Under the pieces are notes generated by a model, which worked only from the letters and a program-made list of their open reading frames with translations, ran no database searches and was not told where the DNA came from. A stretch of 64,000 nucleotides of DNA from Acanthochromis polyacanthus (Eukaryota; Chordata; Actinopteri; Pomacentridae), in NCBI RefSeq assembly GCF_021347895.1, contig NC_067122.1:40048082-40112081 (forward strand), read 5' to 3'. This document shows, piece after piece, positions 14,139 through 26,400 of the stretch. Position numbers and translations under genes: made by a program. How positions within the stretch are numbered: position 1 is the stretch's first letter; each line of letters begins with the position of its first letter.

Positions 14139-14963
14139 GAGCAGTCCTGGCTCCATTCCTGTTCACTCTGTATACATCTGACTTTAAATACAGCACTGAG
14201 TCCTGCCACATTCAGAAATACTCTGATGACACTGCTATCGTGGCATGTATCAGAAATGGACATGAAGCTGAATACAGAGATCTGATAAGTGCCTTCAGTG
14301 ACTGCAGTCACAAAAACTGCCTGCTACTCAACGCCTCAAAGACAAAGGAAATGATCATAGATTTCCGCAGATCCAAACCCCCTCTTCAGCCAGTGAACCC
14401 TGGCGTGGACATCGAGATGGTGACATCATATAAATATTTAGGTGTCCACCTTGATAATAAGTTGGACTGGTCTACAAACGTAGACTTCATCTACAAAAAG
14501 GGCCAGAGCCGACTTTATTGCCTCAGAAGACTTCGATCACTAGACATCTGCAGTAAGATGCTGCAGCTGTTTTATCAGTCTGTGGTAGCAAGTGTCCTGT
14601 TTTATGTTGCAGTCTGCTGGGGAGGCAGTATAAAACAGAAGGATGCAAGGCGTCTGAACAAACTGATTAAAAAAGCTGGCTCTGTGGTTAGAATCAGATT
14701 GAACACATTGGAGGATGAGGTGGAGAGACGGGCACTGAGCAAGATGGAGGCCATTCTGACAAATATGGATCATCCACTTCACATCTGCCTCAATGAACAA
14801 CGAAACATCAGTGGACGGCTCCTATCCCTGTGCTGCAAGACCAAAAGATTTAGGAAATCTTTCTTGCCATCAGCAGTCAGGCTATTCAATTCAAAATTAA
14901 ACAGATAAGAACCCTGACAACTGAATTTCCCTTCGGGGATGAATAAAGTGATTCTGATTCTGA
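14109..14963 (+). mobile_element. 5'-truncated L2/Rex1-type non-LTR retrotransposon
   Basis: Only the C-terminal half of the reverse transcriptase and the 3' tail remain. The 3' end carries an AATAAA at 14942-14947 and the short terminal repeat GATTCTGATTCTGA typical of CR1/L2/Rex1-like elements, rather than a poly-A tail. The element is dead on arrival: no endonuclease and no N-terminal RT. Confidence 0.8.
14114..14908 (+). pseudogene. LINE reverse transcriptase C-terminal fragment
   Basis: A 264-codon open frame from a non-LTR reverse transcriptase. Visible motifs: GAPQGAVLAPFLF (residues 5-17, RT motif B'), YSDD (36-39, the catalytic box, with S where YADD is commoner), SYKYLGVHLDNKLDW (thumb, about 108-122), then a C-terminal segment with LRRLRSL and VCWGGS, ending in LPSAVRLFN as in L2/Rex1 proteins. 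The frame is intact to its stop, but motifs 0-A and the endonuclease are missing, so no active enzyme can result. The ATG here is incidental. Confidence 0.85.
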
Positions 14964-14965
14964 AA

Positions 14966-17243
14966 TGAGCAATTGAGACCATAAACCCATATGAGAATGT
15001 TTTCTGAGGTAACAGATAAAGTGAGTAAGATGCTCATTTTCTCATGTACTTCTATGCAATCACAATTTGTTTTATAACCTGAGGAGTTATCCCCTGCTGG
15101 CCATTATAAGGAATGCAGATTTAATACACTTTCACATTGACTTAACATCTCAGACCCAGAGATTAAATTTGTCTTGTATATACAATCTATTTAAAGCCAC
15201 ATAGTCTCAATATCATCAGGCAGCATAGGTGAAAATATATGTGCAGATGGAGTGTACAGGCTTTAAGGTAAAAGTTGGCTTGAGCAATTTGACTTAAAGT
15301 AAGCACTGGGGTTGTTTGAAGATACACTTAATAAGAATAAATCTTATCCTTAAATGCTACAGTTTGAGGTTGATTTCCCATGAATTCACCAGTCATCCAA
15401 CAGTCTTTTGTTAATTCACACAGATTTGTCTCAGTTTTACCAGGCTTCCACAATAGAAAAATTGTATTCAGTGGTGTACTCAGAACCATACACAAACAAA
15501 AGCCATTAATTACACCCTGGATTCAAAGTTGACACAGTGGCATTTGGCATTCATTTAACAAAGAAGAAATGATGTACACTATGTGAAACAATGGAACAAC
15601 ACTAATGAAAACCAAACGCTTCACTGCTCTAAGTAAAAGAAAATACACATGTAAGTATTACCCTCAGACATAAGAAATAATAATTCGATCACAGAATGGA
15701 GTTTTACTTTCGTTTACTCAATCATTTTGTGAGTGGGTGTCATTTTTTTTAGAAGGTGCATATCTCATTTTGTTCAGGAACACATTATTCTTTTCAGACC
15801 AAGCTGGTGCAAAGAAAGAAGGGGCGAAAAAAGTTGTATTCAAAGGACAGAATTTGAATGAGAAATGAAATTAATTTAATGGTGTGGACATGGAGGCCAA
15901 ATAGGCCCTGGAGGGGCTGCGGAATTCTACTAGAGTGCTATCCTTTCATATGTGGCTGCATTAAAGCCTGAAAAAAGCAAAAAAAAAGAGAAGATTTTAA
16001 CGCATTGCACTTTGCTGCTTCTTTGTGAAAATGTGTTTTGCTCATGCTGAAAGTTTGCAGTGTTGCTTCAGTTTCATGACCTCGGGGCTAATGAAACACA
16101 TGCAAATCCATGAGTTTAACGACAGGAAGGAACGCATGACATATTCGAAATCCAGTTTTTGTTTTACACTTCAAAAGCTGCCTCTCTGCGGCTGTGATGG
16201 CCTCAGCAGACAGGTGATGGGAGGCTTCCTGTGATCGGCTTCTATGAATGCCACTAAATAGTGTGAAAATGGCAGCCAAGCAGCTACAACAGAGCAGCAC
16301 TGGTGGATTTGTCTACGTTTAATGAGGCAGCTGGTGGGGAGGCGAGGCATTGTTTTCCTCTCATTGGGGATGCATTGAGTAATTTGCAGTAACCGGGGAG
16401 ATGCCATCCCTTTTCATCCCCTCTCAAATGGCCGCCTGACCGTGGCGGATGCCAAAAATGCCCGGGTACCATTCCTGAGCACATTGTTGGCATTCAGCAG
16501 ACATGAGCCACCGCGCCTACAAATGTGGCCCCACAGCTTAATAAGGTGTCAAAGAGAAAATACCAGTGTAATTAAAGCAAATACCACATTAATACAAACT
16601 GGGATTGTGAGGAAAAGGTTTTGTGATGAAGTGTACCTAATTATGGGGGGTTTCAGCATTCAAGCCTGATGGTGTGGTGAATAATTTAACTGTTCGTTCA
16701 ACTCGTTTAACTCAGCTGGACAAATCATCGGGGCTATTATTAGAGATGCTGTGTTAAAAAGCTCTGACTTTTTACCAAAGGGCCACACTAGGGGTTTTGT
16801 GTTAGCACATTCAAGCACATTCAAAATAAATTACTTTTTTTTTCAATGTTATTTGCAAGCTGTGGTTAGAAAAAAAGTGTGGTATTCCATGTATTCTCTG
16901 GTGTTAATTTATGCCGGTATGAAAATCTATGAGCCTGCTCTTGTTGTGTAATCCATCAAGTCTGCACTCGTTTTTGTCATAGTTACACAGATGTAATGTC
17001 ACATGAAGATAATGTAGTGCAAACTAATGCAAGTCTATCTGCATGAATTAGCATTATATTTTCATTGCATGTTGAGAGACTCAACAGAGATAGATTAAAA
17101 ATAAATAAAGAAAAAAAATTATCAAAATGAAGGCAGCCAAAGATGACATACACTCATGTTTTGTTCCAGATGTAAATCACTCTAGACTCTAGAAGATGTC
17201 ACAGTTGTTTTTTCTTCTTTTTTTTACAGATTGAATTGTAACA
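14966..17243. other. gene-free interval, possible conserved non-coding block
   Basis: No supported gene. The stretch 16000-16700 is less AT-rich and lower in simple repeats than its surroundings, and it contains an octamer-like ATGCAAAT (about 16099-16106). It could be a non-coding regulatory element, but nothing in a single sequence proves that. Confidence 0.35.

Positions 17244-17270
<27 letters not shown>
17244..17270. repeat. (CA)n microsatellite
   Basis: A pure CA dinucleotide tract immediately before the Tc1-derived MITE. Confidence 0.9.
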
Positions 17271-17276
<6 letters not shown>

Positions 17277-17637
17277 CACTACCCTTCAGTTCACTTAGAA
17301 ATGTCCTTATTTTTGATACAAAAGCATTGTTTTTCAATGAAGATACCATTATATTAATCAGAAATGCAGTGTAGATATTGTTAATGTGGTAAATGACTAT
17401 TCTAGCTGGAAACAGCTGATTTTTAATGGAATATCTCCATAAGGGTACAGAGGAACATTTCCAGCAACCATCACTCCTGTGTTCTAATACTACATTGCGT
17501 TAGCTAATGGTGTTGAAAGGCTAACTGATTATTAGAAAACCCTTGTGCAGTTATGTTAGAACATGAATAAAAATGTAAGTTTTCATGTAAAACATGAAAT
17601 TGCCTGGGTGACACCAAATTTTTGAAAAACAGTGTGT
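17277..17637. mobile_element. decayed Tc1-derived MITE
   Basis: A roughly 360-bp non-coding unit starts CACTACCCTTCAG and ends in a diverged inverted copy (GGGTGACACCAAATTTTTG...CAGTGTG). Internal phrases such as GGAACATTTCCAGCAACCATC and AAACCCTTGTGCA match, from memory, a widespread teleost Tc1-like MITE whose ends read CACTACCGTTCAAAAGTTTG. TA-rich flanks fit TA target choice. Confidence 0.6.
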
Positions 17638-17651
17638 ATATATACACACAT

Positions 17652-17663
17652 TATATATATATA

Positions 17664-17717
<54 letters not shown>

Positions 17718-17718
17718 T
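17652..17718. repeat. (TA)n microsatellite
   Basis: About 67 bp of interrupted TA dinucleotides directly after the MITE. A TA array is an ideal Tc1 target and may also have expanded after insertion. Confidence 0.9.
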
Positions 17719-20539
17719 GGTAATATGCAAAAAAAGAACTTTCACCAAATATAACAGTGACTAGGTGATTCAGTTACAAGACAATAATTTTTTTAAAGTT
17801 TCTCCTTCATATTTGGACGTTAGTGAAATGAATGAATCGATGTCTGCCTGGAATTTTAGAGCAAAAGCACGAAACAGAAAAAAACAAACAAAACAAGAAA
17901 CAGAACTATTGATGATTATATATGATTCTTAGTTTATGACCTCAGCAGTGTGATCCTTCAAATGTTGCTCAAAATTCTAATAATAATAATAATAAGCCAT
18001 AAAAGCTGTACTTTGGGAGGTTAAATCATTCAATAAAAGCACTTTTTTCATACATTAATTTCTGAGGTATTACCGGTATCAAGAGATTAACTTTTTATTT
18101 AGTTTTAACTAATGGTAACTTTCAAAGCCTGAAAGAGGAGAACTGACTGGAACACTTGAGACAAAATACTTTGAGCACCCTTGGAACAAATAATACAAGG
18201 AGAGATTTGCTTTACAGTCTGCAAAGTTACACTGCAGACATTTCTGCAGTGGCTATTATTGTGGATCATTTTAAGTAAGACAAAGAAAGAAACAAATAAA
18301 AAAAACAATACTTTTGACAGACATTAACTCTCTACATGATCCTTCTCTCAAAAATTTATGTTAATGATCCAAAATGTTCACTTTTGCTGAAACTTTCAGG
18401 CTATATTCAAGCTCAGCTGAGACAGTTTGATGCCCAAGGCTACCGAGTGGGCTTTTTTTTTTTTCTTTTTCTGAACAATAAATAGTATTTTAATTAGTTT
18501 GAGACTAAAATATCACTCACAAAAAGTGAGAATTTTAGTTTGCAATGAATGCCAATCAATTGGAAACCAGCACTCCCTCAGGAATGGAACAAATAGAAGC
18601 AGGTATGTTTGTTTTACATTATACTCGTACAGATCTTAATTTTTTGGCCTCTGGAATTCATTACTTTCAGTTTCTGATTAGATTTTGACCAAATGACTGC
18701 ATTTACTTACTAATTATCCATTTATGGAAATATGAGGAAATACATTTTAGAAATATCATCATCAAAAGTCTGTTATGGAGCTTCTGAAATCCTCTTTTTC
18801 CTTCTTTCCTCAAAAAGGGCTTCGGTTTGGGAAAAAAAAAGAGTCAAAACTACAAATAGAATAAGAATGTTCTTCCTTCCTTTTATCCACAAGCCTTCAA
18901 AGACCAGTGATCCTGTAGTCCAGTCACACCATTTCACCCTCTGTGCTGTGTTCTTAGCTCACAGTGCCCCTTGTGGCCAATTCCACACTTGAAGCTGACT
19001 TCAATCCTTTTCCAGCAGGGCTTTACCAACCGTTTCCCCCCTGAAATCCCTCCCTTCAAAAACAGATGTGCATTTCACCGAGCGGCCCCATCAGATAGCA
19101 GTACATTCAGAGCAGAGATGTATTTTGCAGTCAGGATTCAGCACAGAATTGCATAACTGTCTCTACAGCAGGTGGGATGATAACAGCAGAGAGGGGAGGG
19201 GAGGAAGAAGAGGAAAGAAAAGAAGAGGCTTTGGTGCATTTTTGATTGTACTAATGTCTAGTGAGTTAAATTACAGTGAAAATAAAGTATTACTCTGTTT
19301 TCTAGCGATGCCACTGCAGCCCCTCAAGGACCCCCCGGAGCTTCCAGGAACAGAACCCTGCACAGGAGCCAAGTCACTGCAGTAAAATGTTGGACTGGAG
19401 ACACACTTTTCCAGCCAATTCCAGTCTTTTTTTTTTAAAGAAAAGTATTCAAATGATGTTTCTGCTCTATAACAGAGCAGTATGATTGAAAAATATGACA
19501 GGGAAGGATGTAAAGATGAGGAAGAGGGAGTTTGGAGGGGGTGGACATATCGGATTCCTATCCACCCCCCACCTCCCTCCCAATTTCCCTTTTTTTAGTT
19601 CATAACTGCCATGGGTATTAATAATTAATGAGGACAATTCTCTGGCGTCTGGATGAGTCATACTTTCTGCTACTTGGTTTCCCAAAAGCCCAAAAGGTTG
19701 GATTAACACAGTAACGGAAAATTTGAATTTTTAACCCTAAAATGGAGCAGGCATCAATGTTTGATAGGTGCCTAAAAACGGATGGAGTGCTGATACGTGC
19801 AAACAATACGGCTGGTGCAAGAAGCAGAAAAAAAGGCTCATACAGCTGAAAACAAAGATAAATCAGTGGATGTTTGGGAACAGGTAAAGGGAGGTGAGAA
19901 GAGGTTGCATTAATAGACACAATATTTGGTTATATCCTTTTTTTAGGGCATCACAAAGGAGCTCCAAACCACCAAAACAGCACACACAAGTGGTTAAATG
20001 ATACCTTCAAAGCGTCATTGTTTAGTTTGGCTGTTTAAACTAAACCTCAAGCTCATGAAATAAACTCAGTCAACACTTAAAATGTGTTCTTTTTTTTTTC
20101 TTTTTAACTCAGCGGGAAAAAGCACAAATTGTTTCATGGCCTTAAGTGTAACAAGCAACAGTTTCCCAGCTCCCACAGCCTGTTTTCCTCCAACCAAACA
20201 GACTAAGCAGTCATATATTATGCTTGAAGGGCAGCCAGTGTTTGTACATGAACAAAACAAGTACAACATTCTGTCACTTAAGCTGTAGTCTGTCCAACAC
20301 AGAGCTGTCAGACCATCCAACTCGTTCTGCGAAAGAAAAAAAAGAGACTCAAAGCGGGGATACGGAGGAGTTGGCAGCTTCAAGGTAAAGCAGCCTAGAA
20401 GAGCTCAGAGGAGGTGAACTAAAAGAAATAGGGGGACACGGTGCAAATAGGTGCTGATTTTAATACCTTGATTTCAACATGATTATACAAGAGAAAATTA
20501 ACCAATATACAGGAGATTTATGACCGATAGAAAATTGTA
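17719..20539. other. gene-free interval downstream of slitrk4
   Basis: No coding gene is supported. It contains a short (AAT)n near 17982-17995 and purine-rich tracts near 19190-19240 and 19500-19580. Part could be distal slitrk4 3' UTR or regulatory sequence; this cannot be decided from sequence alone. Confidence 0.45.
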
Positions 20540-22592
20540 TTTATTATACTTTCCAAGATACATTCTATTCATTTGTAATGTCAATAAACACTCATAATTT
20601 TAACTTAACAATACTTTTTAAATAAGGACCGGATAGAGTTAAGTTGATAAAAGAATTTTGAAATAGAACCTGTCTTGACAATAAAACCTCAAACTAAATA
20701 AATTAAACAAAATTATTTGAAGCCATCATGACCGAGCATTTGTACTAATATTGCACATGGTGTTTTACGATACGATTCTGTCCTGATCTAGCAATTTAGA
20801 GCCTCAATTTGTTTCCTGCCCCTCTGAAATGCCTGCTTTTCCCAAATTACAACAATTTCCCAGAAGCATATCGAGTTTAATGCACATTTATTTTGGTTGC
20901 ATACTGTTAATAAGAAACCTTTTACAAGATACTGTGGGAGATATAAGAATAAGGAAACTGCTTGAAACTTCACAGACTCTATCAGGCCTCGGCTCGTCGT
21001 GCGACACAATAAAAAGGAAACATCACAGATCACATTTCACAACCTTTCGTAGGGCCGGTCAAGTTCCTCAGCAAACTGCGAGAAACAGAAACCCCTTGAA
21101 TCGATTCCACAGTCACTTCTGGTGGCCTGAATTAGCTCTGATGCATCGTCCTATCAAGTCCATTCCGCTCTTTGTGTATTATTTTTTTAAATAATACCAA
21201 TAATTCTTTAAATAATCCTGCATAGAAAAATAAATTAACTATGTTGTTAAATTTCTTTTTACTACGAATTCAGAGCTGACAAGGGGAGGTGAATCACCGA
21301 TTGAATTATATTAGCGGTTCGTTTGACAATTCTGGCTTGTAGTCTCTTGATGATGATGCAGTATGAGTATGTGTTCCTGTGTAGATGTTTGTCTTTCCTT
21401 GTAATTTACAAACCAGTCCCACAGATACAAATAATGTAAGACTTACAAAATAAATTCCAGGTTACGCTTACATGGCAAGCAGCTTTGTAAATTTTTTTCT
21501 TTTTTTATCCTTGGGTTTTTTTGTTTTGTTTTTTTTTTCATTTTTCAGAAATAACGTCCTCTGACAGTGTATGTGCCGTTAGATTTCACCCAAAACATAC
21601 AGTTACTGTAAGTAGCAATTTTAAAGAGAAACACAACTCCATTCAGAAGACACTATATTTAACATGGCTCTTTACACAAAGAAAACAAGTCATGAAATCA
21701 TTCCCCAAAAGAGTTTCGCAGTGCCTCCAATTCCCATGAATGGAAAAACAGGAGCCGTTTATCCTCCCGGCGAAAAGCAGGTGTACTGCTACTGGTGTGT
21801 AATCCAGACAAGATGGCAGAGAGTCTGCAGCCGACTCCAGAGAGCATCCGCAAGAACAAACAGACATTCCCACAATTGAAAAAAAATATATAATAAAAAA
21901 AAAAAAAAAAAGTAGCATCCATTGAGTCACTGATTCTGTTAATCTCATCCCAGAAGTAGCAATTTTGGATACTTTCCAGAGCAAAAGAACAACAACCAAA
22001 CGCTCCCTCCGTGTTCTTTTTTCTCTTTTTTTTTAATGAAAACAGGGGCTGAAGCCGGCGAGGTATTTTCTCAAGCACTGTTTTCAAAACCCTTTGATTT
22101 GGTTGGAAAAAACAGAGGAGAAAAATAACAACAAGAACAACAGCAAAAAAAAAAAAGATAAGTACCCATTTCAATAGCAGCAAAAACACTATGACTGTCT
22201 GGTTGTTTTTAGGGTGTCCTGTGGTATGTTTGCGGGATTGGTACATATGGTGGCATGGATAATCCAAAAGGTCTTTTACTGTGAAATACATCCACGCTGA
22301 TTCTAGTAATAGCTTTGTAGTGTGGAGCCATTTTGTCCATCTCTGCATTGGTCATTAAGGAGTTTCCAGAAGGCACTTTTTTTTGCTTTGTGTGTGTGTT
22401 TGTGTGGTCGCAGAGAGATGAAGACAGAGGGCGAGAGATCAGAGCGATGTATGTTAGTGTGTTTGTGTTTCTAGATGGGGACAAGGAACCAGAGAAAGGC
22501 AGATGTGTTTGGCTGTCTGTCTGCCTGTATGTGTGTCTGACCTCCATGTGTATGTGTGTGTAATCAATGCACAAAATCAAACAAAACAGTCC
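20540..22592 (-). other. presumed slitrk4 3' UTR and downstream region
   Basis: About 2 kb of non-coding, A/T-tract-rich sequence follows the slitrk4 stop codon on the minus strand. An AATAAA hexamer on the minus strand at 20545-20540 (TTTATT on plus) is one possible polyadenylation signal, and another lies near 20892-20887. Long poly-A/T runs (about 21896-21910, 22151-22162) and a GT-rich patch (22389-22410, 22547-22560) interrupt it. The real 3' end is unknown. Confidence 0.3.
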
Positions 22593-25175
22593 CTACATCT
22601 TACTCAGTGCAGTCTGCTCCTCGAGCACCTGCAGGTAATCAGGCGTTCCTTGGAGCTTGGCTTTCAGCTCGTAATACTCACTTTTTCTCTGCTCCACCAC
22701 GATCTTACTGTGGTTCCCGCCTATCAGCGATGACTTCTTCATCTTTTTATCCAGCGTTTTCTCCGGGTAACGGATTTCATACCCGCCCATCCCTATACTG
22801 TTGAAATCTCTTTTGCTGTCCAGGAAGTTGTGGATGAACATGCTGGGCTCTCGGTGGGGGAGAAACTCCTCGAGTTCGTCGATGGTGCTTAGGCGTTTGT
22901 TTCGCTCCAGGGTGGAAAGCGAGTCTTTATCCTTGTCAGCGCTGTTCCGCAGGATGATCTTCTGCCTCTGGGAGTCTGCAAATTTGAAGCCGGCGTCCAT
23001 GTCCGAGGAGCGTCCGATCCCACAGGTGTGGCTCTTGCCAATGTGCTCGATGGTCTGAGGGATGAACGTCTCGCCTCCCAAGTCGTCCCCTGGGATGGAG
23101 CCTTTCTTGCCAGATTTGTGGCTGTGGCGCCGGAGCTGCAGCGACATGGAGCCGCATTCCTGATTTCCAAGCCCCTCCTGCCGGCCCACTGGTTTCTTAT
23201 TTCGTCTCAGGACGAACACTAAAAGGCAGAAGGCCACAAACACAGTAAGGATAAGAACTACGAGGATGCTGAGGATCATAATCGAGAGAGGCACAGGCCC
23301 TCCCGGTGGTGCTTTGCCAACTCCGGCAGGTGACACTGAGGTCAAAACAGGGGTGGCGCTAGTTTGAATAAATGGCGGCCTCGCAAGCTTAGGACAGAGG
23401 ATCTCATTTTTTAAGAGGCGCAGCTCAATGTTGGAGAACTGCACAGGGGAGGCACATTTCACCTCTTTGGCAGCCACTCCATCACTTAGCTTCTGTAGCC
23501 AGAGTTTGAGGGCGACCAGATCGCAGGAACACTCCCACGGGTTCCCTTCCAGGTCTATTTGGGTCAATGACCGCAGCTGGTCCAAGACACCACTCACTGG
23601 CAGGGTCATGAAGTGGTTGTTTTTCAGATTCAATCTGGCTAAAGAGACACCCGCAAAGACGTAGGCGGGGAGACTCCGCAGAACATTGTTGTTGAGATAC
23701 AGGAGCTGTAGGTTCGGCATGGAGTCAAAGGTGCCCGCTAAGATTTCCTTTATGGCATTGTATTCCAAATATAAGTACTGTAGGTTTGTGAGGCCCAAAA
23801 ACATCTCTGGGTGTAACTGTTCCAGTTGGTTTCCATTCAAATACAGTCTTCTCAGATTAGTGAGATTAGCAAACACACCTTTCTGCACTGTGACAATCTG
23901 ATTGCTGCCAAGATGTAGCAAATCTAAGCCTTCAAACCCTTGAAAGTCAATCGGACTGATATCACGGATGTAATTCCCACTCAGGTGAAGTTTCTTGGCA
24001 TTTGGGGGTTTGGGAATGAGATCAGCTAAATTTTTAATATTCCTCTCCTGACAGCTGACACTAATGCCAAAGTCAGAGGGGTGGGCTTTACAGCTACATG
24101 GCTGTGGACACAGCAACGGAGGGGTCCGAGTCTGAAATGAAACAATCTGGGTATTTTTTCCGAAGGGTGGTAAACCAGCCACAATACCATTACCATAAAT
24201 CTTGGATGAGTCAGTGGTTTTTGGCGATTTTGTGGCTATGGGAGCCACGGTGGTTGGAGACATTTTAGAGGGAAATTGCCCATTATCAGGTGGCGGCATT
24301 CTAACATCGAATTCACTTCCCGTTCCCATCGGACAAAGCTCCTGTTTGTTGGTTTCTTTCAGGAGCCTCCCGTACAAGTCACTTGGTGTTTCACATATGG
24401 CCTCACCGATAAAAATGTTATAGGGCATGTTTTCAAGCCATGCCTTGAGAGGTGCTAAATCACAGGTACAGTTCCAGGGGTTGTCGTCCAGCTGCAGCTC
24501 TACAATGCGCCCGATATGCTCCAGAACCCCCAAATAAGGAAGCTTCTGGATCCGGTTCCCCCTTATATCCAGATGTGTGAGCGAGGCAAAGCGAAATATG
24601 TTGTCAGGAAGTGCCTGTATGAGATTATCATTCAGGATCAGCACTTTCAGCTTGTGCAGTTTGTTAAATGCTCCCTTTTCAATGTATTTTATTAAGTTGT
24701 AGTCGGCCTGAAGGTATTCCAAGTTTTCTATTCCTTGGAAAGTGTCTGCTCGCAGCACCTTTAACTCATTATTGTTCAGGTGCAGCTGCTTCAATGCACT
24801 CATCCCCATGAATGCTCCACCTTCAATGTTCTGCAGTTTATTGTTCCCTAGCTGCAGTGACACAGCGTGGGTGAAGTTGAGGAACGAGTTTGGGTAGAGT
24901 ATGATTAAGAAGTTGTTCTGAAAGTTCAGGTGGTATAAAGACGAGGCCGGAGGGATGAGCTGCGTGGGTCGATAGACTGTGATCTTCTCGCAGTTGACAT
25001 ACAGCACGTTTTCCACCGACATGCAGGAGCAGGCGCTGCAGGTCTCGGCCATCAAGTCTGAGGCGGACGGATCTGCCATCGGGGGTCCGTCCGACATGGA
25101 AGGGGAGGAGAGGGAGGAGGAGAGGGAGCCGGAGATGGAGGAAGAAAAGGCTGCCAGCACGAGTACGAGCAGCAT
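22593..25175 (-). CDS. slitrk4: SLIT and NTRK-like protein 4, single-exon coding sequence
   Basis: A type I neuronal membrane adhesion receptor; the SLITRK family acts postsynaptically in synapse formation by binding presynaptic receptor tyrosine phosphatases, and influences neurite growth. With the start at 25175 the protein is 860 residues: signal peptide (about 1-19), a Ser-rich linker, Cys-rich cap (C46-C62), first LRR block (about 80-225) closed by a Cys-rich cap (WNCTCDL 234-240, to C281), linker 286-352, second LRR block (cap C356-C375, repeats about 394-540, WECSCDL 547-553, to C594), one transmembrane helix (629-656) followed by RRNKK, and a 200-residue cytoplasmic tail ending [16 protein letters not shown], whose YLxVL resembles the Trk PLC-gamma site. 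Long stretches match mammalian SLITRK4 as I recall it. An ATG 29 codons upstream (25262) is in frame, but it lies 5' of the predicted splice acceptor (25218) and would bury the signal peptide. Confidence 0.95.
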   Translation of the reverse strand: MLLVLVLAAFSSSISGSLSSSLSSPSMSDGPPMADPSASDLMAETCSACSCMSVENVLYVNCEKITVYRPTQLIPPASSLYHLNFQNNFLIILYPNSFLNFTHAVSLQLGNNKLQNIEGGAFMGMSALKQLHLNNNELKVLRADTFQGIENLEYLQADYNLIKYIEKGAFNKLHKLKVLILNDNLIQALPDNIFRFASLTHLDIRGNRIQKLPYLGVLEHIGRIVELQLDDNPWNCTCDLAPLKAWLENMPYNIFIGEAICETPSDLYGRLLKETNKQELCPMGTGSEFDVRMPPPDNGQFPSKMSPTTVAPIATKSPKTTDSSKIYGNGIVAGLPPFGKNTQIVSFQTRTPPLLCPQPCSCKAHPSDFGISVSCQERNIKNLADLIPKPPNAKKLHLSGNYIRDISPIDFQGFEGLDLLHLGSNQIVTVQKGVFANLTNLRRLYLNGNQLEQLHPEMFLGLTNLQYLYLEYNAIKEILAGTFDSMPNLQLLYLNNNVLRSLPAYVFAGVSLARLNLKNNHFMTLPVSGVLDQLRSLTQIDLEGNPWECSCDLVALKLWLQKLSDGVAAKEVKCASPVQFSNIELRLLKNEILCPKLARPPFIQTSATPVLTSVSPAGVGKAPPGGPVPLSIMILSILVVLILTVFVAFCLLVFVLRRNKKPVGRQEGLGNQECGSMSLQLRRHSHKSGKKGSIPGDDLGGETFIPQTIEHIGKSHTCGIGRSSDMDAGFKFADSQRQKIILRNSADKDKDSLSTLERNKRLSTIDELEEFLPHREPSMFIHNFLDSKRDFNSIGMGGYEIRYPEKTLDKKMKKSSLIGGNHSKIVVEQRKSEYYELKAKLQGTPDYLQVLEEQTALSKM

Positions 25176-25217
25176 CTCGCCGGTTAGAAATCCTCCCCCA
25201 GAAAACCATTTAGTAAC

Positions 25218-25302
25218 CTTTGGAGAGAAAAAAAAAAGAGAGACAGGTGCATGCACAAGCATTCACACACACAGACATACATATGTGCAAACAAGACCAG
25301 AG

Positions 25303-25350
<48 letters not shown>

Positions 25351-26069
25351 CAAACCATCAAAATGCATATTTGAGATTGATTATTCTGCAGTTCCAACAT
25401 TCAATCCATTTTGGCACATTTTTAAAATCAATACAGAGACATTAGGTCTATTATTTTTTACTGCTTAAGAGAATACACAGATTGCTATGTTGATGACACA
25501 CATTTGTAATTATTGCACTTTTTCATTAGAGTGATGGGAATGAATAGCTTTGGCGATAACACAAGGACTCTCCCTAATGACTGGACAATACAAATGTTTG
25601 ATGTAGATTTTTCAGTGCTGGAAAAAGTACCGCATGCACTAGAAATTACTCAAAACCCTGAACTGCAGCACATCTATGCATCTTATTCTGATATCCAAAA
25701 AAGCATGAAGCATCATCTTGAAAATGTCAAAGACAGCAGCACGATTGTGTTCTTCCTCTCTCGGCATATTCAACATAATCAAATGGCTGCAGTTCTCTGC
25801 TTTAAAAAAATATAAAATCAAGAGGGTCTCACTTGAAACCAGCACCAACACCACATTCAGATTTTTTAGCAACTGTGAGAGCAAGGGGAAGAGGAAGAAT
25901 TGGGATTGTGCCCATTGCTGACATATTGAGAGGGTTTTTAAGTAGGACCCATTTACCACATGAATAAACAATCCTTTTCCCACATCGGGAACCAAACTAA
26001 AATGTGTGAGGACTATGAACACACAAAAAGGGTTGCTTTAACGATGAGATCTAAATAAATTGGACTTAC
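25218..26069 (-). other. slitrk4: predicted slitrk4 5' UTR intron
   Basis: On the minus strand a GTAAGT donor (26069-26064, preceded by CTTTTG) and an acceptor ending CTCTCCAAAG after a long pyrimidine tract (AG at 25219-25218) define an 852-bp intron. It would join a non-coding exon to the coding exon 42 nt before the ATG. SLITRK genes usually have an intronless coding region with upstream non-coding exons, which fits. The intron carries a (CA)n tract at 25310-25345. Confidence 0.6.
25310..25345. repeat. (CA)n microsatellite in predicted intron
   Basis: An uninterrupted CA array just upstream of the slitrk4 acceptor pyrimidine tract, following a GCGCGC step. Confidence 0.9.
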
Positions 26070-26319
26070 CAAAAGCTGTGGTGGTAACGAATGCGGCTCC
26101 CTCTGGAGACGCGGGGCAGCATTGGTGAGACATGGATGGAGACGTGCGCAAACAGTCCTCCCAGCTGAAGTAGACAGTTATCGGGGCGCAACAAGGTTTC
26201 TCCAGCCCCCCCACTTTATATCTCCATGTAGGCTTCTGTGGATCAACCCGATCCAAGAAAACGAAGTGTGGTGGTGGTGGTAGTGGTGATGGGGGAGTGC
26301 AGTGGAGATGGAGAAACAG

Positions 26320-26400
26320 AGGAAGGAGGGGGGTTTGGAGGGGTGTGGGGGGCGTGGAGGGGTGAGGAGGGGGAGGGAGGGGGGAGGGGGAGGGGGGCGT
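26320..26400 (+). repeat. dense G-run tract, G-quadruplex candidate
   Basis: The plus strand carries many runs of three to six G separated by one to four bases, including GGAGGGGGAGGGAGGGGGGA. This satisfies quadruplex-forming spacing several times over and lies within the predicted 5' exon/promoter of slitrk4, whose transcript would be C-rich here. Confidence 0.6.

Noticed and set aside
25176..25262. N-terminal extension of slitrk4 from the first in-frame ATG
   Set aside because: It lies upstream of a good splice acceptor, would hide the signal peptide behind 29 residues, and is encoded by intron-like pyrimidine-tract sequence.
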